This document shows, piece by piece, positions 1 through 9,080 of a stretch of 64,000 nt of DNA. The notes under the pieces are model-generated. The model searched no databases and had not been told where the DNA came from. It was given only the letters and a program-made list of their open reading frames with translations. How positions within the stretch are numbered: position 1 is the stretch's first letter; every line of letters begins with the position of its first letter. This DNA is from Prevotella sp. Its GTDB lineage: Bacteria; Bacteroidota; Bacteroidia; Bacteroidales; Bacteroidaceae. The stretch is from NCBI GenBank assembly GCA_017847725.1, contig JAGAXW010000010.1:62001-126000 (forward strand). Reading direction: 5' to 3'. The position numbers were made by a program, and so were the translations under genes.

Positions 1-67
1 AACTTTTGCAAACAGCGCTGATTGTTTAGCATATTTTGTATAAATTACGTATTTTCTGACGGAAACG

Positions 68-99
68 TTTGCGCATTTCATTATTTTGTAGTAATTTTG
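68..99 (+). promoter_or_regulatory. Promoter of the fumarate reductase operon
   Basis: TTTG at 68-71 and TAATTTTG at 92-99 are separated by 20 bp, an exact match to the Bacteroidetes primary sigma factor consensus (TTTG, 19-21 bp, TAnnTTTG). Transcription would start near 104, leaving a leader of about 57 nt before the cytochrome b gene. Confidence 0.8.
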
Positions 100-161
100 T
101 ACCCTAAAACTTTTGCACGTGTACTTATTATTGGGTATTTATTAATCAAAATCAATATTTT

Positions 162-872
162 ATGTGGTTATTCAATTCATCAATTGGTCGTAAGGTTGTT
201 ATGTCTGTCACCGGACTGGCGCTGATTCTGTTCCTGACATTCCATTGTGCCATGAACGTCATTGCCATTTTCTCTGGTGAAGCTTATAACATGATCTGCG
301 AACTGTTGGGCGCCAACTGGTATGCCGTTGCGGCTACCATGGGCTTGGCTGCCCTGGCGCTCATTCACATTGTGTTTGCCTTTATCCTGACGGCTCAGAA
401 CCGTAAGGCTCGTGGCGAAAACCGCTACGATGTGGCTACAACAACTAACAAAAACGGCATTCTGGATGTCGCCGAGGGTTGGGCTTCGACCAACATGCTG
501 GTGCTGGGAATCATCATCCTCTGCGGTCTGATTCTCCACCTGTATCATTTCTGGAGCAAGATGATGCTGGCCGAGATTATCGGTACTACCAGCGGTCATC
601 TGCCCACAGACGGCTTCGCCTTCATCATCGACACCTTTGGCGACCCCATCAACGTGGTGATCTACATCATCTGGATCTGCGCCATCTGGTTCCACCTGGC
701 TCACGGCTTCTGGTCGGCACTCCACACACTGGGTGCAAGTGGTAAGATTTGGCAGAAGCGCATCCAGTGGATTGGCCTCTGCTATGTGTCGCTGCTCATG
801 CTGGGCTTCCTCGTGGTCGTGCTGGCTTTCGCCTTCAAGTGTGCCCCCAGCCTCTATGCGTTCGGCGGTTAA
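162..872 (+). CDS. sdhC: Fumarate reductase/succinate dehydrogenase cytochrome b subunit
   Basis: Membrane anchor of quinol:fumarate reductase/succinate dehydrogenase. It should bind heme b and pass electrons between menaquinol and the FrdAB head on the cytoplasmic face. The 236-residue protein starts MWLFNSSIGRK and has about five hydrophobic spans (near residues 14-36, 57-78, 105-125, 160-180 and 205-228). Membrane His residues, as in FHCAMN, LIHIVFA and FHLAHG, are candidate heme ligands. One long anchor replaces the separate C and D subunits of E. coli, which is the Bacteroidetes/epsilonproteobacterial arrangement. It is the first gene of a three-gene operon with the flavoprotein and iron-sulfur genes, under a clear promoter at 68-99. 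In an anaerobic gut or rumen Bacteroidales the physiological direction is probably fumarate to succinate (inference). Confidence 0.9.
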   Translation: MWLFNSSIGRKVVMSVTGLALILFLTFHCAMNVIAIFSGEAYNMICELLGANWYAVAATMGLAALALIHIVFAFILTAQNRKARGENRYDVATTTNKNGILDVAEGWASTNMLVLGIIILCGLILHLYHFWSKMMLAEIIGTTSGHLPTDGFAFIIDTFGDPINVVIYIIWICAIWFHLAHGFWSALHTLGASGKIWQKRIQWIGLCYVSLLMLGFLVVVLAFAFKCAPSLYAFGG

Positions 873-905
873 TTTGTTAAACCTAAATTTACTTTGAAAA
901 AGATT

Positions 906-2885
<1,980 letters not shown>

Positions 2886-2890
2886 TTAGT

Positions 2891-3649
2891 ATGGCAAGAA
2901 ATATTTCATTTACGATTAAATTCTGGCGTCAGAATGGTCCGAAAGATACGGGTCACTTCGACACGCACGAAATGCACGACATCCCCGATGATACCTCGTT
3001 CCTCGAGATGCTCGACATCCTGAACGAAGAGCTCATCAACGAGGGCAAGGAACCCTTCGTGTTCGACCACGACTGCCGCGAGGGTATCTGCGGCATGTGC
3101 TCACTCTACATCAACGGTACGCCCCATGGCAAGACGGAGCGCGGTGCCACCACCTGCCAGCTCTACATGCGCCGCTTCAACGATGGCGACGTCATCACCG
3201 TCGAGCCCTGGCGCTCTGCTGCCTTCCCCGTGATTAAGGACTGTATGGTAGACCGCAACGCCTTCGACAAGATTATCCAGGCTGGCGGCTATACCACCAT
3301 CCGCACCGGTCAGGCTCAGGATGCCAACGCCATCCTCATTCCCAAGGAGGATGCCGACGAGGCTATGGACTGCGCCAGCTGCATCGGCTGCGGTGCCTGC
3401 GTAGCAGCCTGTAAGAACGGCTCTGCCATGCTCTTCGTCAGCTCGAAGGTCAGCCAGCTCGCCCTGCTTCCCCAGGGCCGCGTAGAGGCTGCCCGCCGCG
3501 TAAAGAACATGATTGCCAAGATGGACGAGCTTGGCTTCGGCAACTGCACCAACACCCGTGCCTGCGAGGCCGTCTGCCCGAAGAACGAGACCATCGCCAA
3601 CATCGCCCGCCTGAACCGCGAGATGCTGAAGGCCAAGATAGCAGACTAA
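2891..3649 (+). CDS. frdB: Fumarate reductase/succinate dehydrogenase iron-sulfur subunit
   Basis: Iron-sulfur subunit that relays electrons between the cytochrome b anchor and FAD. Its 252 residues carry three cluster motifs. A ferredoxin-type [2Fe-2S] set lies at C62, C67, C70 and C89 ([10 protein letters not shown] ... TTCQ). [14 protein letters not shown] at about 161-174 and [12 protein letters not shown] near 220-230 together bind the [4Fe-4S] and [3Fe-4S] clusters. It is the last gene of the operon: the intergenic gap is only 5 nt, and a strong hairpin terminator follows at 3669. Length and motif order are normal for the family. Confidence 0.95.
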   Translation: MARNISFTIKFWRQNGPKDTGHFDTHEMHDIPDDTSFLEMLDILNEELINEGKEPFVFDHDCREGICGMCSLYINGTPHGKTERGATTCQLYMRRFNDGDVITVEPWRSAAFPVIKDCMVDRNAFDKIIQAGGYTTIRTGQAQDANAILIPKEDADEAMDCASCIGCGACVAACKNGSAMLFVSSKVSQLALLPQGRVEAARRVKNMIAKMDELGFGNCTNTRACEAVCPKNETIANIARLNREMLKAKIAD

Positions 3650-3668
3650 GCTATACCTTATTTATAAC

Positions 3669-3707
3669 AAGAGCGCTACAGAAGTCATCTGCAGCGCTCT
3701 TTTATTT
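3669..3707 (+). terminator. Terminator of the fumarate reductase operon
   Basis: A perfect 9-bp stem (3669-3677 with 3693-3701) encloses a 15-nt loop and runs into a T-rich tail (TTTATTTT). It lies 20 nt after the frdB stop codon. Confidence 0.85.
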
Positions 3708-3728
3708 TGCATCAAGCCTATTGAAGTA

Positions 3729-4244
3729 TTAACTGTTCTTGGTTTCTCTGGCCCGACGGGCAAACTCAAAGAGGGCAGCTGGCAGGTGACAGTAGCCGTC
3801 AGGATTCTTGTCCAAATAGTCTTGGTGGTACTCTTCAGCTCTATAAAAGTTCCTCAGCGGGAGGCGCTCTACGACAATAGCCTTCGTGAGCAAAGCCTGC
3901 TGCTCGGCAAACACCTTATTAATAATGGGCAGCTGGTCGTCTGTGACGTAGTAGACACCAGTACGGTAACGTGTACCTTCGTCGTGCCCCTGGCGGTTGA
4001 GGATTGTGGGGTCAATGGCCTTGAAGAACATATTCAACAGGAACTCGAGGCTCACCGCCTGCTCGTCGTAGACAATTCGTACGGTTTCGGCATAGCCAGT
4101 CTGGTCGGTATATACTTCCTTGTAGGTAGGATTCTCGGTATGCCCATTGGCGAAGCCCACCTCGGTACTTGTCACACCATCAATCTGCTTAAAATAGTGC
4201 TCGGTGCCCCAAAAACATCCGCCTGCTAAATAAATCTCTTTCAT
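3729..4244 (-). CDS. msrA: Peptide methionine sulfoxide reductase A
   Basis: Reduces the S-epimer of methionine sulfoxide in oxidised proteins, using thioredoxin as electron donor. The catalytic signature GCFWG is at residues 9-13, with the nucleophilic Cys at 10, followed by family blocks GFANGHTENPTYKEV and HDEGTRYRTGVYY. At 171 residues it is a single MsrA domain with no MsrB fusion. No signal peptide is visible, so it should be cytoplasmic. On the minus strand TATTTTTG (plus 4273-4280) fits a -7 box about 29 nt upstream of the ATG. The gene is monocistronic, convergent with the fumarate reductase operon and divergent from the RNA at 4335. Confidence 0.93.
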   Translation of the reverse strand: MKEIYLAGGCFWGTEHYFKQIDGVTSTEVGFANGHTENPTYKEVYTDQTGYAETVRIVYDEQAVSLEFLLNMFFKAIDPTILNRQGHDEGTRYRTGVYYVTDDQLPIINKVFAEQQALLTKAIVVERLPLRNFYRAEEYHQDYLDKNPDGYCHLPAALFEFARRARETKNS

Positions 4245-4323
4245 TGTCTATTTTGTATTGATTGTTATTCTGCAAAAATACGATATTTTCTCGACTTTTT
4301 CTTTTTCTTTCATAAAAATTTGC

Positions 4324-4331
4324 TATATTTG
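4324..4331 (+). promoter_or_regulatory. -7 box for the structured RNA at 4335
   Basis: TATATTTG matches the Bacteroidetes -7 element TAnnTTTG. No exact TTTG is present 19-21 bp upstream, only a T-rich TTTC-like stretch near 4300. The next 370 bases contain no gene, so the transcript would begin as non-coding RNA. Confidence 0.55.
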
Positions 4332-4334
4332 CAC

Positions 4335-4682
4335 TTGTAAATTATTGTTGAACCCTTAAAAGAACTGCCGATGAATTAGAAACAGAACGAAAGAACGCTA
4401 TTGGCCTTTTGTTTTGAGGCTCAGCCTAACGAGGCCACAGAGATTTTATTAACACTATTATTCACTTACAGATTAGCGTTTCTGTTCGTATTCTTATTTT
4501 AGATATTGAGCTTTTAGCTCTTGTTCTTGGAAGTTGAATACCGCCAAATCATTCATAGTAAAAGAACAAGCAGACAAAAGGCTCACGCTCAATAGGCGTG
4601 GGCTATTCATGCTTGTTTTACTATATGGCCACTTGGCGGTAGCCAAACTTCCGATAAGCATCGAATGGTTCCGCCTTTTTTC
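4335..4682 (+). ncRNA. Candidate structured RNA or leader attenuator
   Basis: This 350-nt gene-free stretch is rich in complementary segments. Domain 1: AACGCTA (4394-4400) pairs with TAGCGTT (4474-4480), and inside it GGCC at 4403 can pair with GGCC at 4432 around an AGGCT/AGCCT hairpin. Domain 2 is a rod: GGAAGTT (4529-4535) with AACTTCC (4646-4652), CCGCCAA (4541-4547) with TTGGCGG (4633-4639), ATAGTAAA (4555-4562) with TTTACTAT (4617-4624), ACAAGCA (4566-4572) with TGCTTGT (4610-4616), capped by a GC-rich hairpin at 4581-4603. The same GGCGG (4635-4639) can instead pair with CCGCC (4671-4675), enclosing a CGAT/ATCG hairpin (4652-4663) and followed by six T: an intrinsic terminator. The rod resembles 6S RNA in shape, but I do not recognise the family. 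It could be an independent sRNA or the leader of the lipoprotein gene at 4702. Confidence 0.6.
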
Positions 4683-4701
4683 TGTGTAATAACAAACAAA
4701 A

Positions 4702-5136
4702 ATGAAAACAATTAAAAATTATTTGATTTTAATCTTAATCCCGATGTGTTTGGGTCTTGGAGCTTGTAGTAATGATGATACATCAAGAGGCGATTCTTCA
4801 GATAGTGGCTCATTTCTAATAGGAAGATGGACGGAAGACTATAATGATTCAGAATATGACGTTACTGATACTTGGACATTTAACGAAAATGGGACAGGCA
4901 CTTTGAAAAGAGTTTTCTATTATGAGGACTCTAGTCGTGTAGCAGATAGAGATAGTTTTACTTTTTATTATACGTATAATGATACAACTAAGAGATTAAC
5001 AATCGTTTTATCTGATACCAAATCGGATTATACTTTTACCTACGATTTCATAGTTAAATCTGTGACAAATGATGAATTATATTTAAATCATGCAGACGGA
5101 AGTGGGTCATATGGAACACTATATAGAGATAAGTAA
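4702..5136 (+). CDS. Small secreted lipoprotein, lipocalin-like
   Basis: The 144-residue protein has a lipoprotein signal peptide: charged MKTIKN, a hydrophobic run, then lipobox LGAC with the lipidated Cys at about residue 22. It should be attached to a membrane. The acidic SNDDTSRGDSSDSG stretch after the Cys resembles the outer-membrane lipoprotein export signal of Bacteroidetes (inference). The remaining ~100 residues are rich in alternating beta segments with WTEDYND, WTFNENGTGTL and YTFTYDF, the pattern of small lipocalin-like domains common in Bacteroidales. No enzyme motif was seen. It starts 19 nt after the terminator-like end of the structured RNA and has no separate promoter that I can see, so expression may depend on readthrough of that RNA. 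Base composition is AT-richer than the flanking core genes. Confidence 0.75.
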   Translation: MKTIKNYLILILIPMCLGLGACSNDDTSRGDSSDSGSFLIGRWTEDYNDSEYDVTDTWTFNENGTGTLKRVFYYEDSSRVADRDSFTFYYTYNDTTKRLTIVLSDTKSDYTFTYDFIVKSVTNDELYLNHADGSGSYGTLYRDK

Positions 5137-5203
5137 TTTTTTGACAATATACTCCAATATAGAGCAACTTAATAGTGATGTGTAACTTATATTTTTAATC
5201 AAT

Positions 5204-5737
5204 ATGCGAATCAAAGGAATTATGAGTATTTTTCTTGTGCTATCAACATTTACTGCTTCCGCACAGGATACGGTAAATTGTATAAATTGCAATGGTGCAG
5301 GATCTTTTCAATGCCGTACTTGCGGAGGTGGAGGTAGCGTTCTTTGGCCAGGTTTATATGGCCTCCAGTGGGTTCGTTGTGGTGTTTGTAATGGAACAGG
5401 TACGTCAATTTGCCCCTTATGTGGTGGAGGTGGTAAAGTCACTTTTAACACATCAAATTATAGCAATTACTCAAGTGGTAGCGGCAATTATAATAATGCT
5501 AGTTCGTCAAGCAGCAATAATTCCAACAGTTCTTCTCAAACTTCTATACAACGACGAAAATGTTCATTTTGTAATAATGGCCGAGAAATGATAGAGAGGT
5601 CAATAAATGTATATACTAATGGAATAAAGGTGAATCAAAAGTCATGCAGCGAATGTGGAAGAACGTACGATGCTAACCAGTGGGCTCATTTTCACCAACA
5701 ATGTTCACATTGTAGAGGTAAAGGTTATATAGAATAG
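5204..5737 (+). CDS. Secreted Cys-rich protein with DnaJ-type zinc-finger repeats
   Basis: The 177-residue protein has a signal peptide (MRIKGIMSIFLVLSTFTASAQ, cleavage after SAQ likely). Four CxxCxGxG-like repeats follow: CINCNGAG, CRTCGGGG, CGVCNGTG and CPLCGGGG, the zinc-binding pattern of the DnaJ Cys-rich domain. A low-complexity Ser/Asn linker (residues ~83-115) leads to three further CxxC pairs (CSFC, CSEC, CSHCRGKG). There is no J domain. Export of a zinc-finger protein to the periplasm or surface is unusual; a redox or protein-binding role is only a guess. It lies 67 nt after the lipoprotein gene and is followed by a hairpin terminator at 5796. Confidence 0.75.
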   Translation: MRIKGIMSIFLVLSTFTASAQDTVNCINCNGAGSFQCRTCGGGGSVLWPGLYGLQWVRCGVCNGTGTSICPLCGGGGKVTFNTSNYSNYSSGSGNYNNASSSSSNNSNSSSQTSIQRRKCSFCNNGREMIERSINVYTNGIKVNQKSCSECGRTYDANQWAHFHQQCSHCRGKGYIE

Positions 5738-5795
5738 TTTGAGATAAATAGGGGCAAGGGAACAGAGACACCTGAACCGTTGCTGTCGTGTAGGG

Positions 5796-5826
5796 AAGCA
5801 CCACAGATGAAAATCTGCGGTGCTTT
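5796..5826 (+). terminator. Hairpin terminator after the Cys-rich gene
   Basis: A near-perfect stem of about 12 bp (AAGCACCACAGAT with ATCTGCGGTGCTT, one mismatch) encloses a GAA-type loop, 58 nt after the stop at 5737. The T-tract is short (TTTACGT), so termination may be partial. It separates this gene from the higBA promoter. Confidence 0.65.
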
Positions 5827-5856
5827 ACGTATCTGATCAAAATAACTGGAAAAAGT

Positions 5857-5887
5857 TTTGTATTATCGGAAAAAATGCATATCTTTG
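5857..5887 (+). promoter_or_regulatory. Promoter of the higBA operon
   Basis: TTTG at 5857-5860 and TATCTTTG at 5880-5887 have a 19-bp spacer, both boxes perfect. The leader to the toxin ATG is about 50 nt, room for an antitoxin operator, though no clear palindrome was seen. Confidence 0.75.
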
Positions 5888-5942
5888 CAACACCATCGTT
5901 CATTGAACGAAAGCAAAAAGGAAAGTTTGGCATATAGACCGT

Positions 5943-6239
5943 ATGAGAATTTTGGCATATTCTACCATAAGGGAGTACATCAAGAACCATGCAGAAGCAG
6001 ACAAGCCTTTGCGCGACTGGTATATCAAGGTAATGAAAGCAGACTGGAAGGATTTAGCCGACATACGAAAAGACTTCAACCACGTTGACTTTGTTGGTAA
6101 TGATAGATATGTATTCAATATCGGCGGTAATAACTTCAGAGTTGTTGTAGTTGTGATATTCCTCTCTCACATGGTTTATATCCGTTTCATAGGAACACAT
6201 GCAGAGTATGATAAGATAAGGGACATCAAGAATATTTGA
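5943..6239 (+). CDS. higB: HigB-family toxin (type II toxin-antitoxin)
   Basis: The 98-residue protein MRILAYSTIREYIKNHAEAD... fits the HigB branch of RelE-like mRNA interferases. The WYIKVMKADWKDLADIRKDF block is followed by FNIGGNNFRVVVVV and a C-terminal RFIGTHAEYDKI, the conserved strand and His-containing segment of this family. The expected role is cleavage of mRNA on the ribosome when free of antitoxin. The toxin gene comes first and a helix-turn-helix protein follows 2 nt later, the reversed order typical of hig loci. Both are served by the promoter at 5857-5887. The full family length is present with no frameshift, so the module looks intact. Confidence 0.85.
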   Translation: MRILAYSTIREYIKNHAEADKPLRDWYIKVMKADWKDLADIRKDFNHVDFVGNDRYVFNIGGNNFRVVVVVIFLSHMVYIRFIGTHAEYDKIRDIKNI

Positions 6240-6241
6240 AA

Positions 6242-6607
6242 ATGACACAGATAAAGAATGAAACACAGTACAAGGCTACTCAGCAGCGAATAGAAGAGCT
6301 GCTTAAGGTTGTGTCTAACGACACTCCTGCCACAGACAAGAACTTCATAGAACTGGAGCTGATATCCAATCTGGCAGCCGACTATGAAGAAACCCACTAC
6401 CCCATCAAACCATTGACGCTGGTGGAGACGATAGAACTGCGTATGTTTGAGATGGGCTTAACACGTCAGAACCTTTCTGACATGCTGAATCTTAGCAAGT
6501 CGTCTATCAGCGATTTGCTCTCAGGAAAACGTGAGCCTACATTAAAGACGGCTCGTACCATCGCAAGGAAGCTCAACATCGATGCTTCTGTAGTTCTAGG
6601 ATTGTAA
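6242..6607 (+). CDS. higA: HigA-family antitoxin with XRE helix-turn-helix
   Basis: Antitoxin and autorepressor partner of HigB. The ATG at 6242 (MTQIKNETQ) gives 121 residues and is preferred over an overlapping TTG at 6236. An N-terminal helical part (TQQRIEELLKVVSND ... LISNLAADYEETHYP) is the toxin-binding arm expected in HigA. An XRE-type domain occupies residues ~60-121, with recognition segment LSDMLNLSKSSISDLLSGKR. The 2-nt gap after higB implies translational coupling. The DNA-binding half should target an operator near 5857-5940. Confidence 0.87.
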   Translation: MTQIKNETQYKATQQRIEELLKVVSNDTPATDKNFIELELISNLAADYEETHYPIKPLTLVETIELRMFEMGLTRQNLSDMLNLSKSSISDLLSGKREPTLKTARTIARKLNIDASVVLGL

Positions 6608-6646
6608 TATCTTCATGATTCATTTGGGAGTTTCCGGCACTCTTCT

Positions 6647-7045
6647 TTACTTGCGTTTCCAAGTTTGGGTCTCGTAGAAAAAACCGAGGTATCCACGAAC
6701 CTTCAACTTGTCCCCCTCCGGCCAGATGGCGCACTTGTAGTTCTTGCCATTCTTGGGATTATAGATGCGGCCGCCTTCCCACTTGTCTTTCTTCTTGGTC
6801 AGACCAGATAGGATGTTGACACCCATCAGTTTTCTACTACGCAACTTCTCGTCGGTGTTATGTATATCCTTTGTGTCAGGACCTTTCTGCAGCCAAATAA
6901 TCTTGCCATTCAGCTTACCATTCGACTCGTAGATTTCTACCTGGGCGTCACCAGCCTCGGTGAGCCACTTTCCCTTAATGTCCTGTGCGTAGCCCATCCA
7001 TGTCATCATGGCCAAGGCAAGGCATAAAAACATTCTTTTCTTCAT
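6647..7045 (-). CDS. Secreted DUF2147 protein
   Basis: The ATG at 7045 (MKKRMFLCLALAMMTWMGYAQ) gives a 132-residue protein with a clean signal peptide cleaved after YAQ; a longer ORF to 7129 would add 28 residues that hide it. The mature part (DIKGKWLTEAGDAQVEIYES ... GRIYNPKNGKNYKC ... LKVRGYLGFFYETQTWKR) is the DUF2147 domain, a small beta-barrel-like fold widespread in Gram-negatives with no established activity. It should be periplasmic. TACTTTTG on the minus strand (plus 7088-7095) is a plausible -7 box 43 nt upstream. The gene is convergent with higA and divergent from the isomerase-like gene. Confidence 0.85.
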   Translation of the reverse strand: MKKRMFLCLALAMMTWMGYAQDIKGKWLTEAGDAQVEIYESNGKLNGKIIWLQKGPDTKDIHNTDEKLRSRKLMGVNILSGLTKKKDKWEGGRIYNPKNGKNYKCAIWPEGDKLKVRGYLGFFYETQTWKRK

Positions 7046-7188
7046 AATCTTTTTCCTTTTTCTAAATTTAACTGATGTATTCTCATACAAAAGTAAACAA
7101 AAATTTGGATAGATTATTGTTTTATTCATAATTTCTCTTGTTTTTCTTGAATAAATGGATTCTTTGTCCTAACTTTGTAGCAAAAACC

Positions 7189-8388
7189 ATGAATATGGAC
7201 ACCAAAATCTCAATATACACCCTTACCTCTGAACTGCACGACGAGGCAACCGTGACAGCGGTGACTCAGGAGTTCTTGAATAGCCTGCAGATAGCGTATA
7301 CCCTGAAGGAGAACGATTATGCCGACTATGGTCGTCAGGGCCTCTCGGTCATCTACGTGCGGACAGGCGGCACCGAGGGTATTTTCCGCAGACTGCTGCC
7401 ACTGCTGAGAAAACAGTCGCACGCCCCTTTCTATCTGCTCACCTCGGGCAAGAGCAATTCGCTGGCTGCCTCGATGGAGATTCTTTCTTTTCTGCAGCAA
7501 AATAGCTTGGAGGGCGAGATTATCCACGGCAGTGCGGAATACATTTCCCACCGCCTGAACGTACTCGCAAGGGTTGCCGAAGCTAAGCAAAAGCTGAAAG
7601 GGTGCAGACTGGGCATAATCGGTCAGCCGTCCGACTGGCTGATCTCCAGCACCTTCAAGCCAGAGATTCTGCGAGAACACTTAGGTATAGAACTGGTGGA
7701 GATTCCGATGGCCGAACTCCTACAGGCTATTGACAACACGCCCGAAACCACCGTCTTGGAAGATGCTCCCAGTGAGGCTATCCGTAAGGCGCTACCTATG
7801 GCAAACCGCATCTACGGTGCGCTACGCTCCATTGTCAATGGACATAGACTACAAGGATTCACGCTGAGGTGCTTTGATTTGTTGACAACGGTACGCAACA
7901 CCGGTTGTCTGGCTTTAGCCCGTCTGAACAGCGAGGGCATCGTGGCTGGTTGTGAAGGCGACGTACCGGCCATGCTGTCGATGCAGGTGGTACAGTCGCT
8001 GCTAGGTGTCAGCGGTTTCCAGGCTAACCCTGCCTCCATCAATCCCGAGTCAGGCGAGATGCTGTTTGCCCACTGCACCATACCCCTTAATATGGTAACG
8101 CGCTACGAGCTGGACACGCACTTCGAGTCGGGCATCGGGGTGGGTATCCGAGGCTATATGCAGGAAGGGCCAGTCACCATCTTCAAACTGGCGGGCGACC
8201 TGTCCCGTAACTTTATCGCAGAGGGAATGTTGATGCGGAATCAGTCAAAGCCCGACCTCTGTCGCACCCAGCAGGTGATACAGCTGGCCGATAAGCAGCA
8301 GACGGCCTATTTCTTCACCCATCCCATAGGCAATCACCACATCATCCTGCCCGGCCACCATCGGGAACTACTGGAGAATATGTTTTAA
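7189..8388 (+). CDS. L-fucose isomerase-like protein
   Basis: The 399-residue cytoplasmic protein belongs to the fucose/arabinose isomerase-like superfamily, the L-fucose isomerase and related proteins group. The N-terminal Rossmann-like half includes LGIIGQPSDWLISS. The C-terminal half carries CFDLLTTVRNTGCLALARLNSEGI and GCEGDVPAMLSM, a block where metal-binding Glu/Asp residues of this family lie. The ending HPIGNHHIILPGHHRELLE supplies the His-rich C-terminus. Substrate cannot be stated; these orphan relatives often lack proof of isomerase activity. The start is ATG 7189, with MDTK at 7195 possible. TAACTTTG (7170-7177) with CTTG 20 bp upstream forms a promoter leaving a leader of only about 6-10 nt. 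Thirteen bases downstream lies the stub of a dicarboxylate symporter, suggesting the pair once formed an uptake and metabolism unit. Confidence 0.7.
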   Translation: MNMDTKISIYTLTSELHDEATVTAVTQEFLNSLQIAYTLKENDYADYGRQGLSVIYVRTGGTEGIFRRLLPLLRKQSHAPFYLLTSGKSNSLAASMEILSFLQQNSLEGEIIHGSAEYISHRLNVLARVAEAKQKLKGCRLGIIGQPSDWLISSTFKPEILREHLGIELVEIPMAELLQAIDNTPETTVLEDAPSEAIRKALPMANRIYGALRSIVNGHRLQGFTLRCFDLLTTVRNTGCLALARLNSEGIVAGCEGDVPAMLSMQVVQSLLGVSGFQANPASINPESGEMLFAHCTIPLNMVTRYELDTHFESGIGVGIRGYMQEGPVTIFKLAGDLSRNFIAEGMLMRNQSKPDLCRTQQVIQLADKQQTAYFFTHPIGNHHIILPGHHRELLENMF

Positions 8389-8400
8389 GAAACAGAATGA

Positions 8401-8631
8401 GTATCCATCCTCATGCTCTGCATAGTCCTGGTGGCCGCCCCCGGCGTGCCTGGCGGAAGCATCATGGCCGCACTGGCTCCATTGGCCAGCATCCTCGGCT
8501 TCTCGTCCGAACAACAGGCACTCATGATTACCATCTACATCGCAATGGACTCCTTCGGAACAGCCTGCAATGTCACGGGCGACGGTGCTATAGCAGCCAT
8601 TGTCGACCATATCAGAAATCGCGCCAGATAA
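8401..8631 (+). pseudogene. C-terminal remnant of a sodium:dicarboxylate symporter
   Basis: In the frame starting at 8401, right after an in-frame TGA, the translation reads VSILMLCIVLVAAPGVPGGS and ends IAMDSFGTACNVTGDGAIAA. These are the two most conserved C-terminal blocks of the DAACS dicarboxylate/amino-acid:cation symporters (APGVPGGS and D...T..NVTGD). Only ~77 of ~400 residues remain and the first ATG is internal to a membrane helix, so this is a decayed 3' end, not a small gene. The upstream 5/6 of the gene is gone and the break lies 12 nt after the isomerase-like stop, so a deletion probably fused the two. Confidence 0.85.
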
Positions 8632-8704
8632 AAAAGGATATTGCTGTGTATATGGAAACTACCCATTGACTATCTACATTAACGTGAGTTCGATGAATAA
8701 AATA

Positions 8705-9080
8705 CAGTTTCACATGTAGGTTTATGTCGTTGACATTTAACGAGATACGTGTGAAACTATATTTTCGGCTCGTCACGTCTGTATCATCTCCCATTATAGC
8801 CTATTTCATTTTTTGTAACGGTTGCATTATATCGTGCGACGGCCGTGGTAGATATGTGCGACGGCCGTCGCACAATATGAAATAAGGCTCTCCAGGCGGT
8901 GAAATACCTGGTATAGATGATGGTTCGGCCTATTTTGACAGATAGCGCCCACGTGGACTGCATGCCAGTGTCCTCCAAAACTTAGTTTCACACTTAAAAG
9001 CCAGTCACACAGTAAGATATGGGTTGTTGTGAATCTTGTTTTTTTAGGAGTTTGGTGTTTACATCAATATACTTTGTTGG
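8705..9080 (+). repeat. Intergenic repeat, copy A (structured, with CGACGGCCGTCG palindromes)
   Basis: Homologous along nearly all its length, in opposite orientation, to 42301-42628. Landmarks shared in order: AGTTTCA (8706) paired with TGTGAAACT (8750-8758); two copies of GTGCGACGGCCGT, at 8834 and within the perfect 18-bp palindrome 8856-8873; a CCAGG/CCTGG hairpin (8892-8911); GACAGATAGC; CTGCATGCC; AAAACTTAGTTTCAC ending at 8991; TTGTGAAT; and AGTTTGGTGTTTAC near 9050-9061. No ORF is conserved between the copies. It fills the stretch between the symporter stub and sufS. A non-autonomous mobile element or a dispersed structured RNA are the main readings. Confidence 0.8.

Noticed and set aside
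894..905. TTG start adding four residues to the flavoprotein
   Set aside because: The ATG at 906 gives the usual family N-terminus and length; no signal favours the TTG.
8706..8758. GTTTCAC and GTGAAAC halves in the intergenic repeat as parS sites
   Set aside because: The halves are 36 bp apart and do not form the continuous 16-bp palindrome needed by ParB; they form a stem instead.
8834..8873. Two short palindromic repeats as a CRISPR array
   Set aside because: Only two units, separated by ~9 bp rather than a ~30-bp spacer, each self-complementary, with no cas genes in the window.
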